From NCBI GenBank assembly GCA_947253945.1, contig CAMYAY010000007.1:1-45339 (forward strand): DNA of 45,339 bases, given 5' to 3'. The notes under the pieces were generated by a model. It saw only the letters and a program-made list of their open reading frames with translations. It did no database searches and was not told where the DNA came from. This DNA comes from an uncultured Candidatus Saccharibacteria bacterium (GTDB taxonomy: Bacteria; Patescibacteriota; Saccharimonadia; Saccharimonadales; Saccharimonadaceae). Positions 7,399-14,985 of this stretch are shown here, in pieces (within the stretch, counting starts at the first letter, position 1; each line of letters opens with the position of its first letter). The position numbers were made by a program, and so were the translations under genes.

Positions 7399-8030
7399 TG
7401 GGCCAGAAAGTAAACCCAATTAGCTTGCGTGTACAAGCTACCAAGAATTGGACTAGCAAATGGTTCGCTAACAGCAAGCGTGACTTTGCTGCTTGGCTTG
7501 CAACTGATATCAAGTTGCGCAAGGCAATTGAGTCACGGTTTGAAACCCGAGCCGTAATTAACAAGATTGATATTGAGCGCAGTGCTAACCAAACTACTAT
7601 CAACATCTGGACCAGCAAGGCTGGTGTCGTGATTGGTCGTGGCGGTGCTGGTGTACAAGAGCTAAAGGCTGAGCTAGAGAAGATTGCTGGTGAGCCGATT
7701 CGCTTGAACATCGAAGAAGTAAAGCGCCCAGAACTAGCTGCAAAGATTGTAGCTGAAAATATTGCACGTCAGTTGGAACGCCGCATCAACTTCCGCCGCG
7801 CCTGCAAGAGTGCAGTGCAAAGCGTGATGGCTGCTGGCGCCAAGGGTGTTCGTATTGAACTCGGTGGTCGCTTGAACGGTGCTGAAATGTCACGCCGTGA
7901 AAAGTTCAACGAGGGTTCAGTGCCACTACAAACGATTCGTGCTAATATCGATTACCACCTAGCTGTTTCAAAGACTGCTGCTGGTACCATCGGTATTAAG
8001 GTTTGGATTAATAAGGGAGAGAGGCGCTAA
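7398..8030 (+). CDS. rpsC: 30S ribosomal protein S3
   Basis: 210 residues. N-terminal GQKVNPISLRV, then a type-II KH domain with GRGGAGVQELK (residues about 77-88), then the C-terminal domain with GRLNGAEMSRREKF. S3 lines the mRNA entry channel and contributes helicase activity. The C-terminus is trimmed to INKGERR compared with longer S3 proteins. Abuts rplP with no gap. Confidence 0.97.
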   Translation: MGQKVNPISLRVQATKNWTSKWFANSKRDFAAWLATDIKLRKAIESRFETRAVINKIDIERSANQTTINIWTSKAGVVIGRGGAGVQELKAELEKIAGEPIRLNIEEVKRPELAAKIVAENIARQLERRINFRRACKSAVQSVMAAGAKGVRIELGGRLNGAEMSRREKFNEGSVPLQTIRANIDYHLAVSKTAAGTIGIKVWINKGERR

Positions 8031-8447
8031 ATGTTGTTACTACCAAAGAAGACAAAGTTTCGCAAAGCTTTCAAGGGTCGTAATGATGGCGTAGCCACCA
8101 GCTGTAATTACATTGCATTTGGTGAGTTTGGCTTGCAGTCACAGGGCAACGCTCGTGTTACTAGCCGCCAAATCGAGGCTGCACGTCGCGCTATTACCGG
8201 TAAAACTGCTCGTGGCGGTAAAATCTGGATTCGTATTTTCCCACAAATCCCTGTTACCAAGAAGGCTCTTGGTCTAAAGATGGGTGGTGGTAAAGGTGCT
8301 CCAGAGTATTTCGTAGCTAAGGTCAAGAAGGGCACGATGCTATTTGAGATGGCTGGTGTCAGCGAAGACGTCGCCCGCGAAGCTTTACGCCTAGCATCAA
8401 ACAAGTTGCCAATCAAGACTAAGTTTGTGAAGCGGGAGGAAGCATAA
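8031..8447 (+). CDS. rplP: 50S ribosomal protein L16
   Basis: 138 residues, typical length. Begins LLLPKKTKFRKAFKGRN and contains the conserved RIFPQIPVTKKALGLKMGGGKG segment (positions 65-90), which contacts the A-site tRNA elbow. Followed by rpmC through TAATG. Confidence 0.97.
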   Translation: MLLLPKKTKFRKAFKGRNDGVATSCNYIAFGEFGLQSQGNARVTSRQIEAARRAITGKTARGGKIWIRIFPQIPVTKKALGLKMGGGKGAPEYFVAKVKKGTMLFEMAGVSEDVAREALRLASNKLPIKTKFVKREEA

Positions 8448-8758
8448 TGGCTGAAGCAAAGAAGACGACTGTCAAGAAGACTACTACCAAGAAACCAGCG
8501 AAGGCTGCTGAGAAGGTTGCTGATAAGAAAGTGAAGGCTCTAGCAGCTAACACTGAACTATTAGCCAGCTTGCGCAAGATGACTGTTGCCGAGCTTGATA
8601 AGGCCCTAGTGGAAGCAAAGGCCGATCTCAAGCAGGCACAAAAGTTGTTGCGCGCCAATGAATTGCCAGCAACTCACGTAATCAAGACTATGAAGGCAAA
8701 GATTGCACGGATTCATGCTGTTGCAACCGAGAAGAAGAACGCAAAGGAGGCTAAATGA
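8447..8758 (+). CDS. rpmC: 50S ribosomal protein L29, N-terminally extended
   Basis: 103 residues against 60-70 normally. The L29 helical hairpin is residues about 38-95 (LRKMTVAELDKAL, then the basic second helix KTMKAKIARIHAV). The first 35 residues are a Lys/Thr/Ala tail (KKTTVKKTTTKKP). Identity rests on the helices and on position between rplP and rpsQ. Its TGA stop overlaps the rpsQ ATG by four bases (ATGA). Confidence 0.93.
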   Translation: MAEAKKTTVKKTTTKKPAKAAEKVADKKVKALAANTELLASLRKMTVAELDKALVEAKADLKQAQKLLRANELPATHVIKTMKAKIARIHAVATEKKNAKEAK

Positions 8759-9090
8759 GCAAGCGTACCATTAGCGGCGTAGTTACCAGCAAGGCTGGCG
8801 ACAAGACAATTGTGGTTACTCGCACCGTGCGTGAAACACATCCGCTATACGGCAAGAAGTTTACCACTAGCCGCAAGTTCCATGCTCACGACGAAGCCAA
8901 TACCGCTAAGGTTGGCGACAAGGTCGTGATTGAGGAGAGCAAGCCGATTTCAAAGACTGTAGTTTGGACGTTGAAGGACGTTGTCGAGCGCGGTCGTGAG
9001 CGACTTGAAGTTAAAAAGACTGAAGTAGAGGAAGAACTCGAGGCTGCGGCCAAGGGTACCGAAACTGAGGATAGTAAGGAGAGCGAATAA
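8755..9090 (+). CDS. rpsQ: 30S ribosomal protein S17
   Basis: 111 residues against about 85. The OB-fold core has GVVTSKAGDKTIVV and HPLYGKKFTTSRKFHAHDE, the standard S17 motifs. The last 25 residues form an acidic tail (VEEELEAAAKGTETED), the opposite charge to the tail on L29. Overlaps rplN by one base. Confidence 0.96.
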   Translation: MSKRTISGVVTSKAGDKTIVVTRTVRETHPLYGKKFTTSRKFHAHDEANTAKVGDKVVIEESKPISKTVVWTLKDVVERGRERLEVKKTEVEEELEAAAKGTETEDSKESE

Positions 9091-9458
9091 TGATTCAACA
9101 GGAAACTCGTTTACGGGTTGCCGACAACAGTGGCGCTAAGGAAGTGCTATGTATTCGTGTCCTAGGTGCTACTCGGCGCCGTTATGCTCGTGTCGGTGAT
9201 ATTATCACTGCTAGCGTAAAGGAAGCCGACCCGCACGGCAACACCAAGAAGAAATCAGTTGTCAAATGCGTAGTTGTCCGCACTTGCGAGAAGATTCGCC
9301 GTAAGGATGGCTCAACCATCAAGTTTGACGACAATGCTGTAGTGTTAATTAACCCAGATAAAACGCCAAAAGCCACTCGTGTCTTTGGGCCGATTCCACG
9401 CGAGTTGCGTGACCTCGGCTATGCCAAGATTGTCTCTTTGGCCCCGGAGGTACTATAA
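9090..9458 (+). CDS. rplN: 50S ribosomal protein L14
   Basis: 122 residues, typical. Starts IQQETRLRVADNSGAKEV and ends LRDLGYAKIVSLAPEVL, both diagnostic. L14 forms an intersubunit bridge with 16S rRNA and is a docking site for RsfS. TAATG junctions on both sides. Confidence 0.98.
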   Translation: MIQQETRLRVADNSGAKEVLCIRVLGATRRRYARVGDIITASVKEADPHGNTKKKSVVKCVVVRTCEKIRRKDGSTIKFDDNAVVLINPDKTPKATRVFGPIPRELRDLGYAKIVSLAPEVL

Positions 9459-9757
9459 TGAAGCGTATTGTTAAGGGCATGACCGTTAAAGTTATGACGG
9501 GTGACAACAAGGGTAAGGTTGCTGAGGTAACCCGCGTTGATGGCGACAAGGTTTACCTTGAAGGCGTCAATAAGATTGAGCGTCACTACCGCGCCACCGC
9601 ATATAATCAAGGTGGCAAGCGCGATATCCAGAAGCCAGTTCACGTCTCAAATGTAGCCGTGGTGGTCGATAAAGACCAAGTTACCAAGGTGGCTTATGAG
9701 ACTAAGAACGACAAGAAGGTTCGCGTCGCTAAAGTTAATAATAAGGAGGTTAAGTAA
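9458..9757 (+). CDS. rplX: 50S ribosomal protein L24
   Basis: 99 residues. N-terminal KOW motif (KGMTVKVMTGDNKGKVAEVTRV, residues 5-26), then the conserved NKIERHYRAT segment. L24 is an early assembly initiator on 23S rRNA domain I. Linked to rplE by TAATG. Confidence 0.96.
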   Translation: MKRIVKGMTVKVMTGDNKGKVAEVTRVDGDKVYLEGVNKIERHYRATAYNQGGKRDIQKPVHVSNVAVVVDKDQVTKVAYETKNDKKVRVAKVNNKEVK

Positions 9758-10341
9758 TGGCTACTGCGAAGAAGAGCGAAGCCTACATGCCTCGCTTAAA
9801 GAAGCTTTACAAAGAGACCGTCGTATCAGAGCTTGAGAAGGACTTAAACCTTGACAACGTCAACAACGTGCCAAAGCTAGTCAAAATCATGGTTACCTCT
9901 GGTACTGGTCGCAATAAGGACAACAAGCACTATCAAGAGGTAGTGGTAAATACCCTTACAAAGATTACTGGCCAAAAGCCAGTGGCACGTCTTGCAAAGA
10001 AGTCAATCGCCACTTTTAAGATTCGTAAGGGCATGGGTGCACCAGTTGGCGTAGTGGTAACACTGCGTGGTGACCGTATGTGGGAATTTATGGATCGTCT
10101 AATCAACGTTGCAATGCCACGCATTCGCGACTTCCACGGTGTTAGTGTCAAGGCGTTTGATCGCCAAGGTAACTACAGCCTCGGTATTACTGAGCAGTCG
10201 ATTTTCCCAGAACTAACTTTTGAAGAAACTACGACATTGCACGGCTTACAGGTAACATTTACCATTGCAAATAGCAATCCAGCCGCATCAAAGGTATTTC
10301 TAGAGAAGTTTGGTTTTCCATTTGAGAAGGAGGTTAAGTAA
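9757..10341 (+). CDS. rplE: 50S ribosomal protein L5
   Basis: 194 residues with an N-terminal ATAKKSEAY extension. Contains the L5 signatures KITGQKPVARLAKKSIATFK and the C-terminal LGITEQSIFPELTFEE. It binds 5S rRNA and contacts S13 at bridge B1b. TAATG junctions on both sides. Confidence 0.97.
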   Translation: MATAKKSEAYMPRLKKLYKETVVSELEKDLNLDNVNNVPKLVKIMVTSGTGRNKDNKHYQEVVVNTLTKITGQKPVARLAKKSIATFKIRKGMGAPVGVVVTLRGDRMWEFMDRLINVAMPRIRDFHGVSVKAFDRQGNYSLGITEQSIFPELTFEETTTLHGLQVTFTIANSNPAASKVFLEKFGFPFEKEVK

Positions 10342-10610
10342 TGGCAAAGAAATCAGCCCTCGCACGTAACGCAAAGCGTGCCAAAATGATTGCCAAGTAT
10401 GCTGCAAAGCGTGCTGAGCTCAAGGAAGCTGGTGATAGCGAAGGTTTGCAGAAGCTACCACGCAACTCTAGCCCAGTTCGCATTAAGAATCGTTGTACTG
10501 AAACCGGTCGCCCACATGCTTACATGCGTCGCTTCGGCCTCAGCCGTATCGCATTCCGCGAGCATGCGTCAAAGGGTGAAATCCCTGGTGTAACTAAGGC
10601 AAGTTGGTAA
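10341..10610 (+). CDS. rpsN: 30S ribosomal protein S14, zinc-free long form
   Basis: 89 residues, the long form. The short zinc form has two CxxC pairs; here only one Cys remains (NRCTETGRP), so no zinc ribbon forms. The C-terminus RFGLSRIAFREHASKGEIPGVTKASW (residues 64-89) is diagnostic. A 15-base gap with GGAAAGGA precedes rpsH, one of only two real gaps in this operon. Confidence 0.97.
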   Translation: MAKKSALARNAKRAKMIAKYAAKRAELKEAGDSEGLQKLPRNSSPVRIKNRCTETGRPHAYMRRFGLSRIAFREHASKGEIPGVTKASW

Positions 10611-10625
10611 AGGAAAGGAAAAGAC

Positions 10626-11027
10626 ATGAGTTTACAAAGTTCAGACCCAATTGCCGACTTGCTGACCCGCATCCGTAACGCTATCAGCGTCGGTAAGAAT
10701 GAAGTTCGTGTTCCATCAAGCAAGATGAAGCGTGTCGTAGCTGAAGTATTGGCTAAGCATGGCTATCTCGCCGCTGTCAAGGAAGAGGCTGGCACTCCAC
10801 GTGCTACGCTCGTAATCACCATCAATCAGGCTGGCACTAACGCCAATATCACTGAGATTACTCGTGTTAGCAAGCCAGGTCGTCGTGTTTACGCTAAGTC
10901 AACCGAAATCCCACGTGTCGCTAGCGGCCGCGGTATCATGGTTGTTTCAACCTCTCATGGTGTCATGACTGGCGCTGAGGCGGTAAAGCAAAAGCTCGGT
11001 GGTGAGTTAATTTGCAAGGTATATTAA
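10626..11027 (+). CDS. rpsH: 30S ribosomal protein S8
   Basis: 133 residues, typical. Starts with SDPIADLLTRIRNA and contains KPGRRVYAKSTEIPRV and GIMVVSTSHGVMTG, the C-terminal 16S-binding region. S8 is the repressor of the spc operon in E. coli; no obvious target is seen here. ATG is preceded by AAAGGAAAAG. Confidence 0.97.
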   Translation: MSLQSSDPIADLLTRIRNAISVGKNEVRVPSSKMKRVVAEVLAKHGYLAAVKEEAGTPRATLVITINQAGTNANITEITRVSKPGRRVYAKSTEIPRVASGRGIMVVSTSHGVMTGAEAVKQKLGGELICKVY

Positions 11028-11043
11028 TTAAAGAAAGGAAGAT

Positions 11044-11580
11044 ATGAGTCGAATCGGAAAACTACCAATTGCTATCCCAACTGGTGTGACAATCACGGTT
11101 GATCCAGATTTCATTACCGTTAAGGGGCCAAAGGGTGAGCTAAAGCAGTTCACCCTCCCAGAGGTAGACGTAACCGTAGCGGATAACGAAGTAGTAGTTA
11201 CGCGCCATGATGATTCAAAGATTGCGAAGAGCCGCCATGGCCTAATGCGCGCTTTAATCAATAACATGGTTACCGGTGTAACTAAGGGCTTTGAGAAGAA
11301 GCTACAAATCAATGGCGTTGGCTTCCGCCTACAATCAAAGGGGCCACAGGAAGTTGAGATGGCGTTAGGCTTCTCACACCCAGTAGTTTATACTGCACCT
11401 GAGGGTATTACCCTAACCTGCAACAAGATGGAACTAACTGTGAGCGGTATCAGCAAACAGCAAGTTGGTCAGGTTGCAGCTGAAATTCGCGCACTTAAGA
11501 AGCCTGAACCATACAAGGGTAAGGGCATTAAGTATGCTGACGAGGTAATCATCCGTAAGGCTGGAAAGGCAGGTAAGTAA
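11044..11580 (+). CDS. rplF: 50S ribosomal protein L6
   Basis: 178 residues, typical, with the two duplicated L6 domains. Begins SRIGKLPIAIPTGV; the second domain carries the signature PEPYKGKGIKYADEVIIRKAGK (residues 154-175), which binds near the sarcin-ricin loop. The start has AAGAAAGGAAG upstream after a 16-base gap. TAATG to rplR. Confidence 0.97.
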   Translation: MSRIGKLPIAIPTGVTITVDPDFITVKGPKGELKQFTLPEVDVTVADNEVVVTRHDDSKIAKSRHGLMRALINNMVTGVTKGFEKKLQINGVGFRLQSKGPQEVEMALGFSHPVVYTAPEGITLTCNKMELTVSGISKQQVGQVAAEIRALKKPEPYKGKGIKYADEVIIRKAGKAGK

Positions 11581-11921
11581 TGTCACGTCTAAATAATCTA
11601 ACTTTGCGTAAGAATCGTATCCGCTCAAAAGTTAGCGGTACCGCCGAGCGTCCACGTCTTAGCGTGTTCATCTCGAACAAAAATGTCACTGCTCAGCTTA
11701 TTGATGATGCAGCTGGCAAGACTCTAGCTTATGCTACTACTGTTAAGTCAGATGTAAAGGGTTCTCTATCAGAGAAGGCTGCTAAGATTGGTGCAGAAAT
11801 TGCCGACAAAGCCGCCGCTGCTAAGATTACTGCCGTGGTGTTTGACCGTAACGGTCGCGCTTACGCCGGTCGTCTACATGCCCTAGCTAACGCCGCCCGG
11901 GAGAAAGGATTGAAGTTCTAA
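11580..11921 (+). CDS. rplR: 50S ribosomal protein L18
   Basis: 113 residues, typical. Contains KVSGTAERPRLSVFISNKNV and the C-terminal DRNGRAYAGRLHALANAARE, both L18 signatures. It binds 5S rRNA with L5. TAATG junctions on both sides. Confidence 0.97.
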   Translation: MSRLNNLTLRKNRIRSKVSGTAERPRLSVFISNKNVTAQLIDDAAGKTLAYATTVKSDVKGSLSEKAAKIGAEIADKAAAAKITAVVFDRNGRAYAGRLHALANAAREKGLKF

Positions 11922-12562
11922 TGAACGAAGATGCAAAGATGAATACTGCACCAGCTGCTGCGAAGAATGGTGAAGCACCACGCCGCAAGTTCGGTTCAGC
12001 TAATAACTTCAGCAGCGATAGCGTTAGCCGTGATCGCCGCCGCGGTGGTCGTAATGACCGTCGTAATAACCGTCGTGAGCACACTCAAGAGGAGAAGCTG
12101 TTCGACGAGCAGACTGTTTCAATTGACCGCGTGTCTCGTACTGTAAAGGGTGGCCGCCGTTTGCGCTTCAAGGCACTAGTAGTGGTCGGTGACCGCAAAA
12201 ATAAGGTTGGTGTCGGTGTATCAAAGGGTCGCGATGTTCAGCAAGCTGTTGAGAAGGCAACTAACATTGCAAAGAAGACCATGATTACCATCCCAGTTGA
12301 GAATGATACTTTGCCACATGAAGTGGAGCTAAAGTATGGCGCTAGCCGCGTTTTACTAAAGCCTGCTGCTCCTGGTACTGGTATTATCGCTGGTGGCGTG
12401 GTCCGCACTATCATCGGTGTTACTAGCGTCAAGAACCTAGTTTCTAAGTCAATTGGTTCAACCAACAAGGTCAACGTGGCGTATGCTACTATTAAGGCGT
12501 TGTCTGAATTGAAGCCGCGCGCTGAATGGGTTGGCAACAAGGCGAAGAAGGAGGAAAAGTAA
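11921..12562 (+). CDS. rpsE: 30S ribosomal protein S5, N-terminally extended
   Basis: 213 residues against about 165. The S5 core begins near residue 65 (IDRVSRTVKGGRRLRF) with the fidelity loop GDRKNKVGVGVSKG and the C-terminal VNVAYATIKALSEL. The first 60 residues are an Arg/Asn-rich extension (RDRRRGGRNDRRNNRRE), probably disordered. The start could be M1 (11921, TAATG-coupled) or M7. In most bacteria rpmD follows; here rplO follows directly. Confidence 0.96.
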   Translation: MNEDAKMNTAPAAAKNGEAPRRKFGSANNFSSDSVSRDRRRGGRNDRRNNRREHTQEEKLFDEQTVSIDRVSRTVKGGRRLRFKALVVVGDRKNKVGVGVSKGRDVQQAVEKATNIAKKTMITIPVENDTLPHEVELKYGASRVLLKPAAPGTGIIAGGVVRTIIGVTSVKNLVSKSIGSTNKVNVAYATIKALSELKPRAEWVGNKAKKEEK

Positions 12563-13032
12563 TGGTAAAATATCATGAGCTAGACGCAACTGTTACCCCT
12601 GATCGCAAGCGTGTTGGTCGTGGCATCAGTTCTGGCTATGGCAAGACTGCTGGCCGTGGTACTAAGGGCCAGAAGGCTCGTACCGGTAAGAACAAGACTA
12701 TTCAAATTATGACTGGTGCTCGTTCTCGCATGCGTCAGCTGCCAAAGCAGCGTGGCTTCAAGAGCAAGCGCGTGCCAGCACAGGTAGTTTATGCTGACCA
12801 GCTAAACGACCTCAAGGCAACCGTAATTGATAACAATGCGCTTTATGAAGCTGGTTTGATTAACACCCCGTTCAATGCTGTCAAGGTTATTGCTCGTGGT
12901 GAATTGACTAGCAAAGCTACTGTTAAGGTTGCTGCTATGAGTGCTTCTGTACGTGAAGCTCTCGCTAAGAATGGCGGTAACTTCGAGGCTACAGCTGTGC
13001 CTCTACCAGTTGCACAAGAAAAAGCTGAATAA
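12562..13032 (+). CDS. rplO: 50S ribosomal protein L15
   Basis: 156 residues from ATG 12562 (GGAGG upstream); an in-frame start at 12526 falls inside rpsE. Contains RVGRGISSGYGKTAGRGTKGQKAR (residues 15-38), the L15 signature. It is the last gene of this operon. secY, normally next, lies 6.4 kb away with its own promoter, and the tandem terminators at 13052 and 13089 follow. Confidence 0.96.
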   Translation: MVKYHELDATVTPDRKRVGRGISSGYGKTAGRGTKGQKARTGKNKTIQIMTGARSRMRQLPKQRGFKSKRVPAQVVYADQLNDLKATVIDNNALYEAGLINTPFNAVKVIARGELTSKATVKVAAMSASVREALAKNGGNFEATAVPLPVAQEKAE

Positions 13033-13051
13033 TAAGAGTCTGACCGCTCCC

Positions 13052-13084
13052 GAATACACCCTTTGTTTGGGGTGTATTCTTTTG
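13052..13084 (+). terminator. Terminator of the ribosomal operon
   Basis: Perfect 10-bp stem GAATACACCC / GGGTGTATTC, then TTTTGACC. Confidence 0.9.
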
Positions 13085-13088
13085 ACCT

Positions 13089-13121
13089 AAAAATAGCCCC
13101 ATATGAAGGGGCTATTTTATT
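13089..13121. terminator. Bidirectional terminator between convergent genes
   Basis: AAAATAGCCCC / GGGGCTATTTT with a 7-base loop, flanked by A and T tracts so that it can act on both strands. It overlaps the stop codon of the minus-strand gene ending at 13117. Confidence 0.85.
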
Positions 13122-13809
13122 TTAGAAGGGCAACTTCGCGCGGCGTTAGCTCAAGAAATGCGCCCGAGGCCAGTCCGCTTAGGGCAATACCATCAAAGTT
13201 AATGCGGTGGAGCTTGACTACTGTGTAGCCGAGGCTAGCAAAGGTGCGGCGAATTTGTCGGTTGCGCCCTTCGTGCATGGTAACTTTAAATTCTGTGCGG
13301 GTATCATTGAGCCGTTCAAGGCTCAATTTACTATTGCCATCTGGTAGGTTGACGCCAAAGTCGGCAATCATTTGTTGATGCAAGGGTTGTAATGGCTGGT
13401 CTAGTGTGACCAGGTACTCTTTAGTCTTGGCAAATTTAGGGTGGGTCAAATGGAAGGCGAGGTCGCCATCGTCAGTCAAGAGAATTAGACCAGATGAATC
13501 TTTATCGAGTCGACCGATAGTCTTCAGTTTATGATATTTCTCTGGTAGAATAGCATAAATAGTTTCGACATCTTTAGCCTGCGCTTTACGTGAGCAAACA
13601 TAGCCCACGGGCTTATTAAAAGCTAGAACTGTGCTTGTCTGAGGCAAATGTAATATAGCGCCATTTAATTTGACGACGTCGCTATCTGATACGTCAGCAC
13701 CAATCGTTACCGGTGCACCATTAATAGTAACCTTGCCAGCCGCAATTAACTGGTCGGCCTCACGGCGTGATACGCCACTAGCGTGGGCAATAAACTTATT
13801 TAGTCGCAT
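13117..13809 (-). CDS. RsuA/RluB-family rRNA pseudouridine synthase
   Basis: 230 residues. An N-terminal S4 RNA-binding domain (RLNKFIAHASGVSRREADQLI, residues 2-22) precedes the catalytic domain with the family motif GRLDKDSSGLILLT, whose Asp is the catalytic residue, and a C-terminal RNRQIRRTFASLGY. It converts a uridine of 16S or 23S rRNA to pseudouridine; the sequence does not say which site. The -10 TATAAT ends 7 bases before the ATG, so the mRNA should be leaderless. Confidence 0.93.
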   Translation of the reverse strand: MRLNKFIAHASGVSRREADQLIAAGKVTINGAPVTIGADVSDSDVVKLNGAILHLPQTSTVLAFNKPVGYVCSRKAQAKDVETIYAILPEKYHKLKTIGRLDKDSSGLILLTDDGDLAFHLTHPKFAKTKEYLVTLDQPLQPLHQQMIADFGVNLPDGNSKLSLERLNDTRTEFKVTMHEGRNRQIRRTFASLGYTVVKLHRINFDGIALSGLASGAFLELTPREVALLK

Positions 13810-13816
13810 TAACCCT

Positions 13817-13822
13817 ATTATA
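13817..13822 (-). promoter_or_regulatory. -10 element giving a leaderless start
   Basis: Reverse strand TATAAT, 7 bases upstream of the ATG at 13809. The upstream TTATTC at 17 bases is a weak -35. Confidence 0.6.
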
Positions 13823-13827
13823 CACGA

Positions 13828-14925
13828 TTAGCCGTTAGGGAATAAGCTTGAGTTAGCTGATGCGGATGAAAAGGGTGCGCCTGCGGCTTCGCTACTATTA
13901 GCTTCACCTAAAAGCGAGGTCAGATTGATACGTGGGTCAATCGCAGAGCCCTGTGAACCTGCTGTAGATACTTGAGGTGTCGGGATGGTTGGCTGAGGTA
14001 CTGGAGTCGCTGTCTGTGCTGGCGTTGATTGAGTTGGCGCAGCTGGTTGCGGAACTGAGGCATTATTAGTTGGTGTAGCTTGTGGTGTAAATGCGGTTGG
14101 CGCTGTATATGCTTGTGTAGTTGCTCTAGTAGGCATAACAGGGGTGGAAGCAGCGGTAACAGCGGGTTGGTTGACTGGCGGCTTTGGTTGTGCAGCTGAC
14201 GCCTGTGACTGAGGCTGAATATTTTGTTGTGGGGTTGCCGACTGTTGATTCGCTGCTTGGCCATACATTACAGGGTTGCCCTGATAATAAGCGGCGCTAT
14301 TTTGTACAGGTGGTTGATTATACGATGGAACCTGCAATGGTGTATTGGGTAAATTAGGCAATGGCCGCCCTGCAACGACATTAGGTGATGTAGCGGCTAG
14401 CGGGTTAAACGCTGATTGGCCGGAGGCTGGTAAATTACTATTGGAAGGACGGTTAATTACAATAGTACTCTCTGATTGTGATTTTTGGGCGTTGACTTGA
14501 GCATCGTGCGCCGCGCGAGTAGAATTTTCCATTTGTTCTACGGTGCGCTGGCCGTTTTGATCATCTAATACTTCATGAACAGTACGAACAATGTCCTCAA
14601 TACCTACCTGAGACTTCACGAGATAACGGTCGGCCCCTAGAGCATCGCCACGCTCACGCTGATGTTCCGAGCTAAGTGCAGTTAGCATAATAACTTTAAT
14701 ATTCTTAGTTGATTCGTTACCGCGCAGTAAATCAAGCATTTCAAAACCACTAATACGTGGCATCATGACATCTGAAACAATTAGGTCTGGTCGTTCGCTA
14801 ATTGCTAAGGCTAGCGCTTTTTCGCCATCAGCTGCTGATACTACTACATAGCCTTCGGCGGTTAGTCTAACGCCGTAAATTTCGCGCAAGCTATTGTCAT
14901 CCTCTACTAGTAAAATTTTTGTCAT
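13828..14925 (-). CDS. Response regulator with long Q/P/T-rich tail
   Basis: 365 residues. Residues 1-120 are a complete receiver domain: acidic pocket VEDD, phospho-acceptor Asp in IVSDVMMP (about residue 52), switch Thr in MLTALSS and Lys in LVKSQ. The remaining roughly 240 residues are low-complexity Gln, Pro, Thr, Ala and Asn with no DNA-binding or enzymatic output domain. Signalling may go through the tail or a partner. ATG 14925 has AAAGGGTAAGGG upstream. A PAS-kinase gene lies directly upstream and is the likely partner. Confidence 0.88.
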   Translation of the reverse strand: MTKILLVEDDNSLREIYGVRLTAEGYVVVSAADGEKALALAISERPDLIVSDVMMPRISGFEMLDLLRGNESTKNIKVIMLTALSSEHQRERGDALGADRYLVKSQVGIEDIVRTVHEVLDDQNGQRTVEQMENSTRAAHDAQVNAQKSQSESTIVINRPSNSNLPASGQSAFNPLAATSPNVVAGRPLPNLPNTPLQVPSYNQPPVQNSAAYYQGNPVMYGQAANQQSATPQQNIQPQSQASAAQPKPPVNQPAVTAASTPVMPTRATTQAYTAPTAFTPQATPTNNASVPQPAAPTQSTPAQTATPVPQPTIPTPQVSTAGSQGSAIDPRINLTSLLGEANSSEAAGAPFSSASANSSLFPNG

Positions 14926-14953
14926 TAACCCTTACCCTTTAAATTATAATTCC

Positions 14954-14982
14954 ATTATACTGCATGTGGTTAATTATAGCAA
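14954..14982 (-). promoter_or_regulatory. Promoter of the response regulator gene
   Basis: Reverse strand TTGCTA (14977-14982), 17-base spacer, TATAAT (14954-14959). A second TATAAT at 14943-14948 is closer to the gene. Confidence 0.65.
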
Positions 14983-14985
14983 ACA

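Noticed and set aside
13052..13121. Two adjacent hairpins after rplO as a regulatory RNA
   Set aside because: Both are typical terminators, the second serving convergent genes on both strands; no conserved extra structure is visible.
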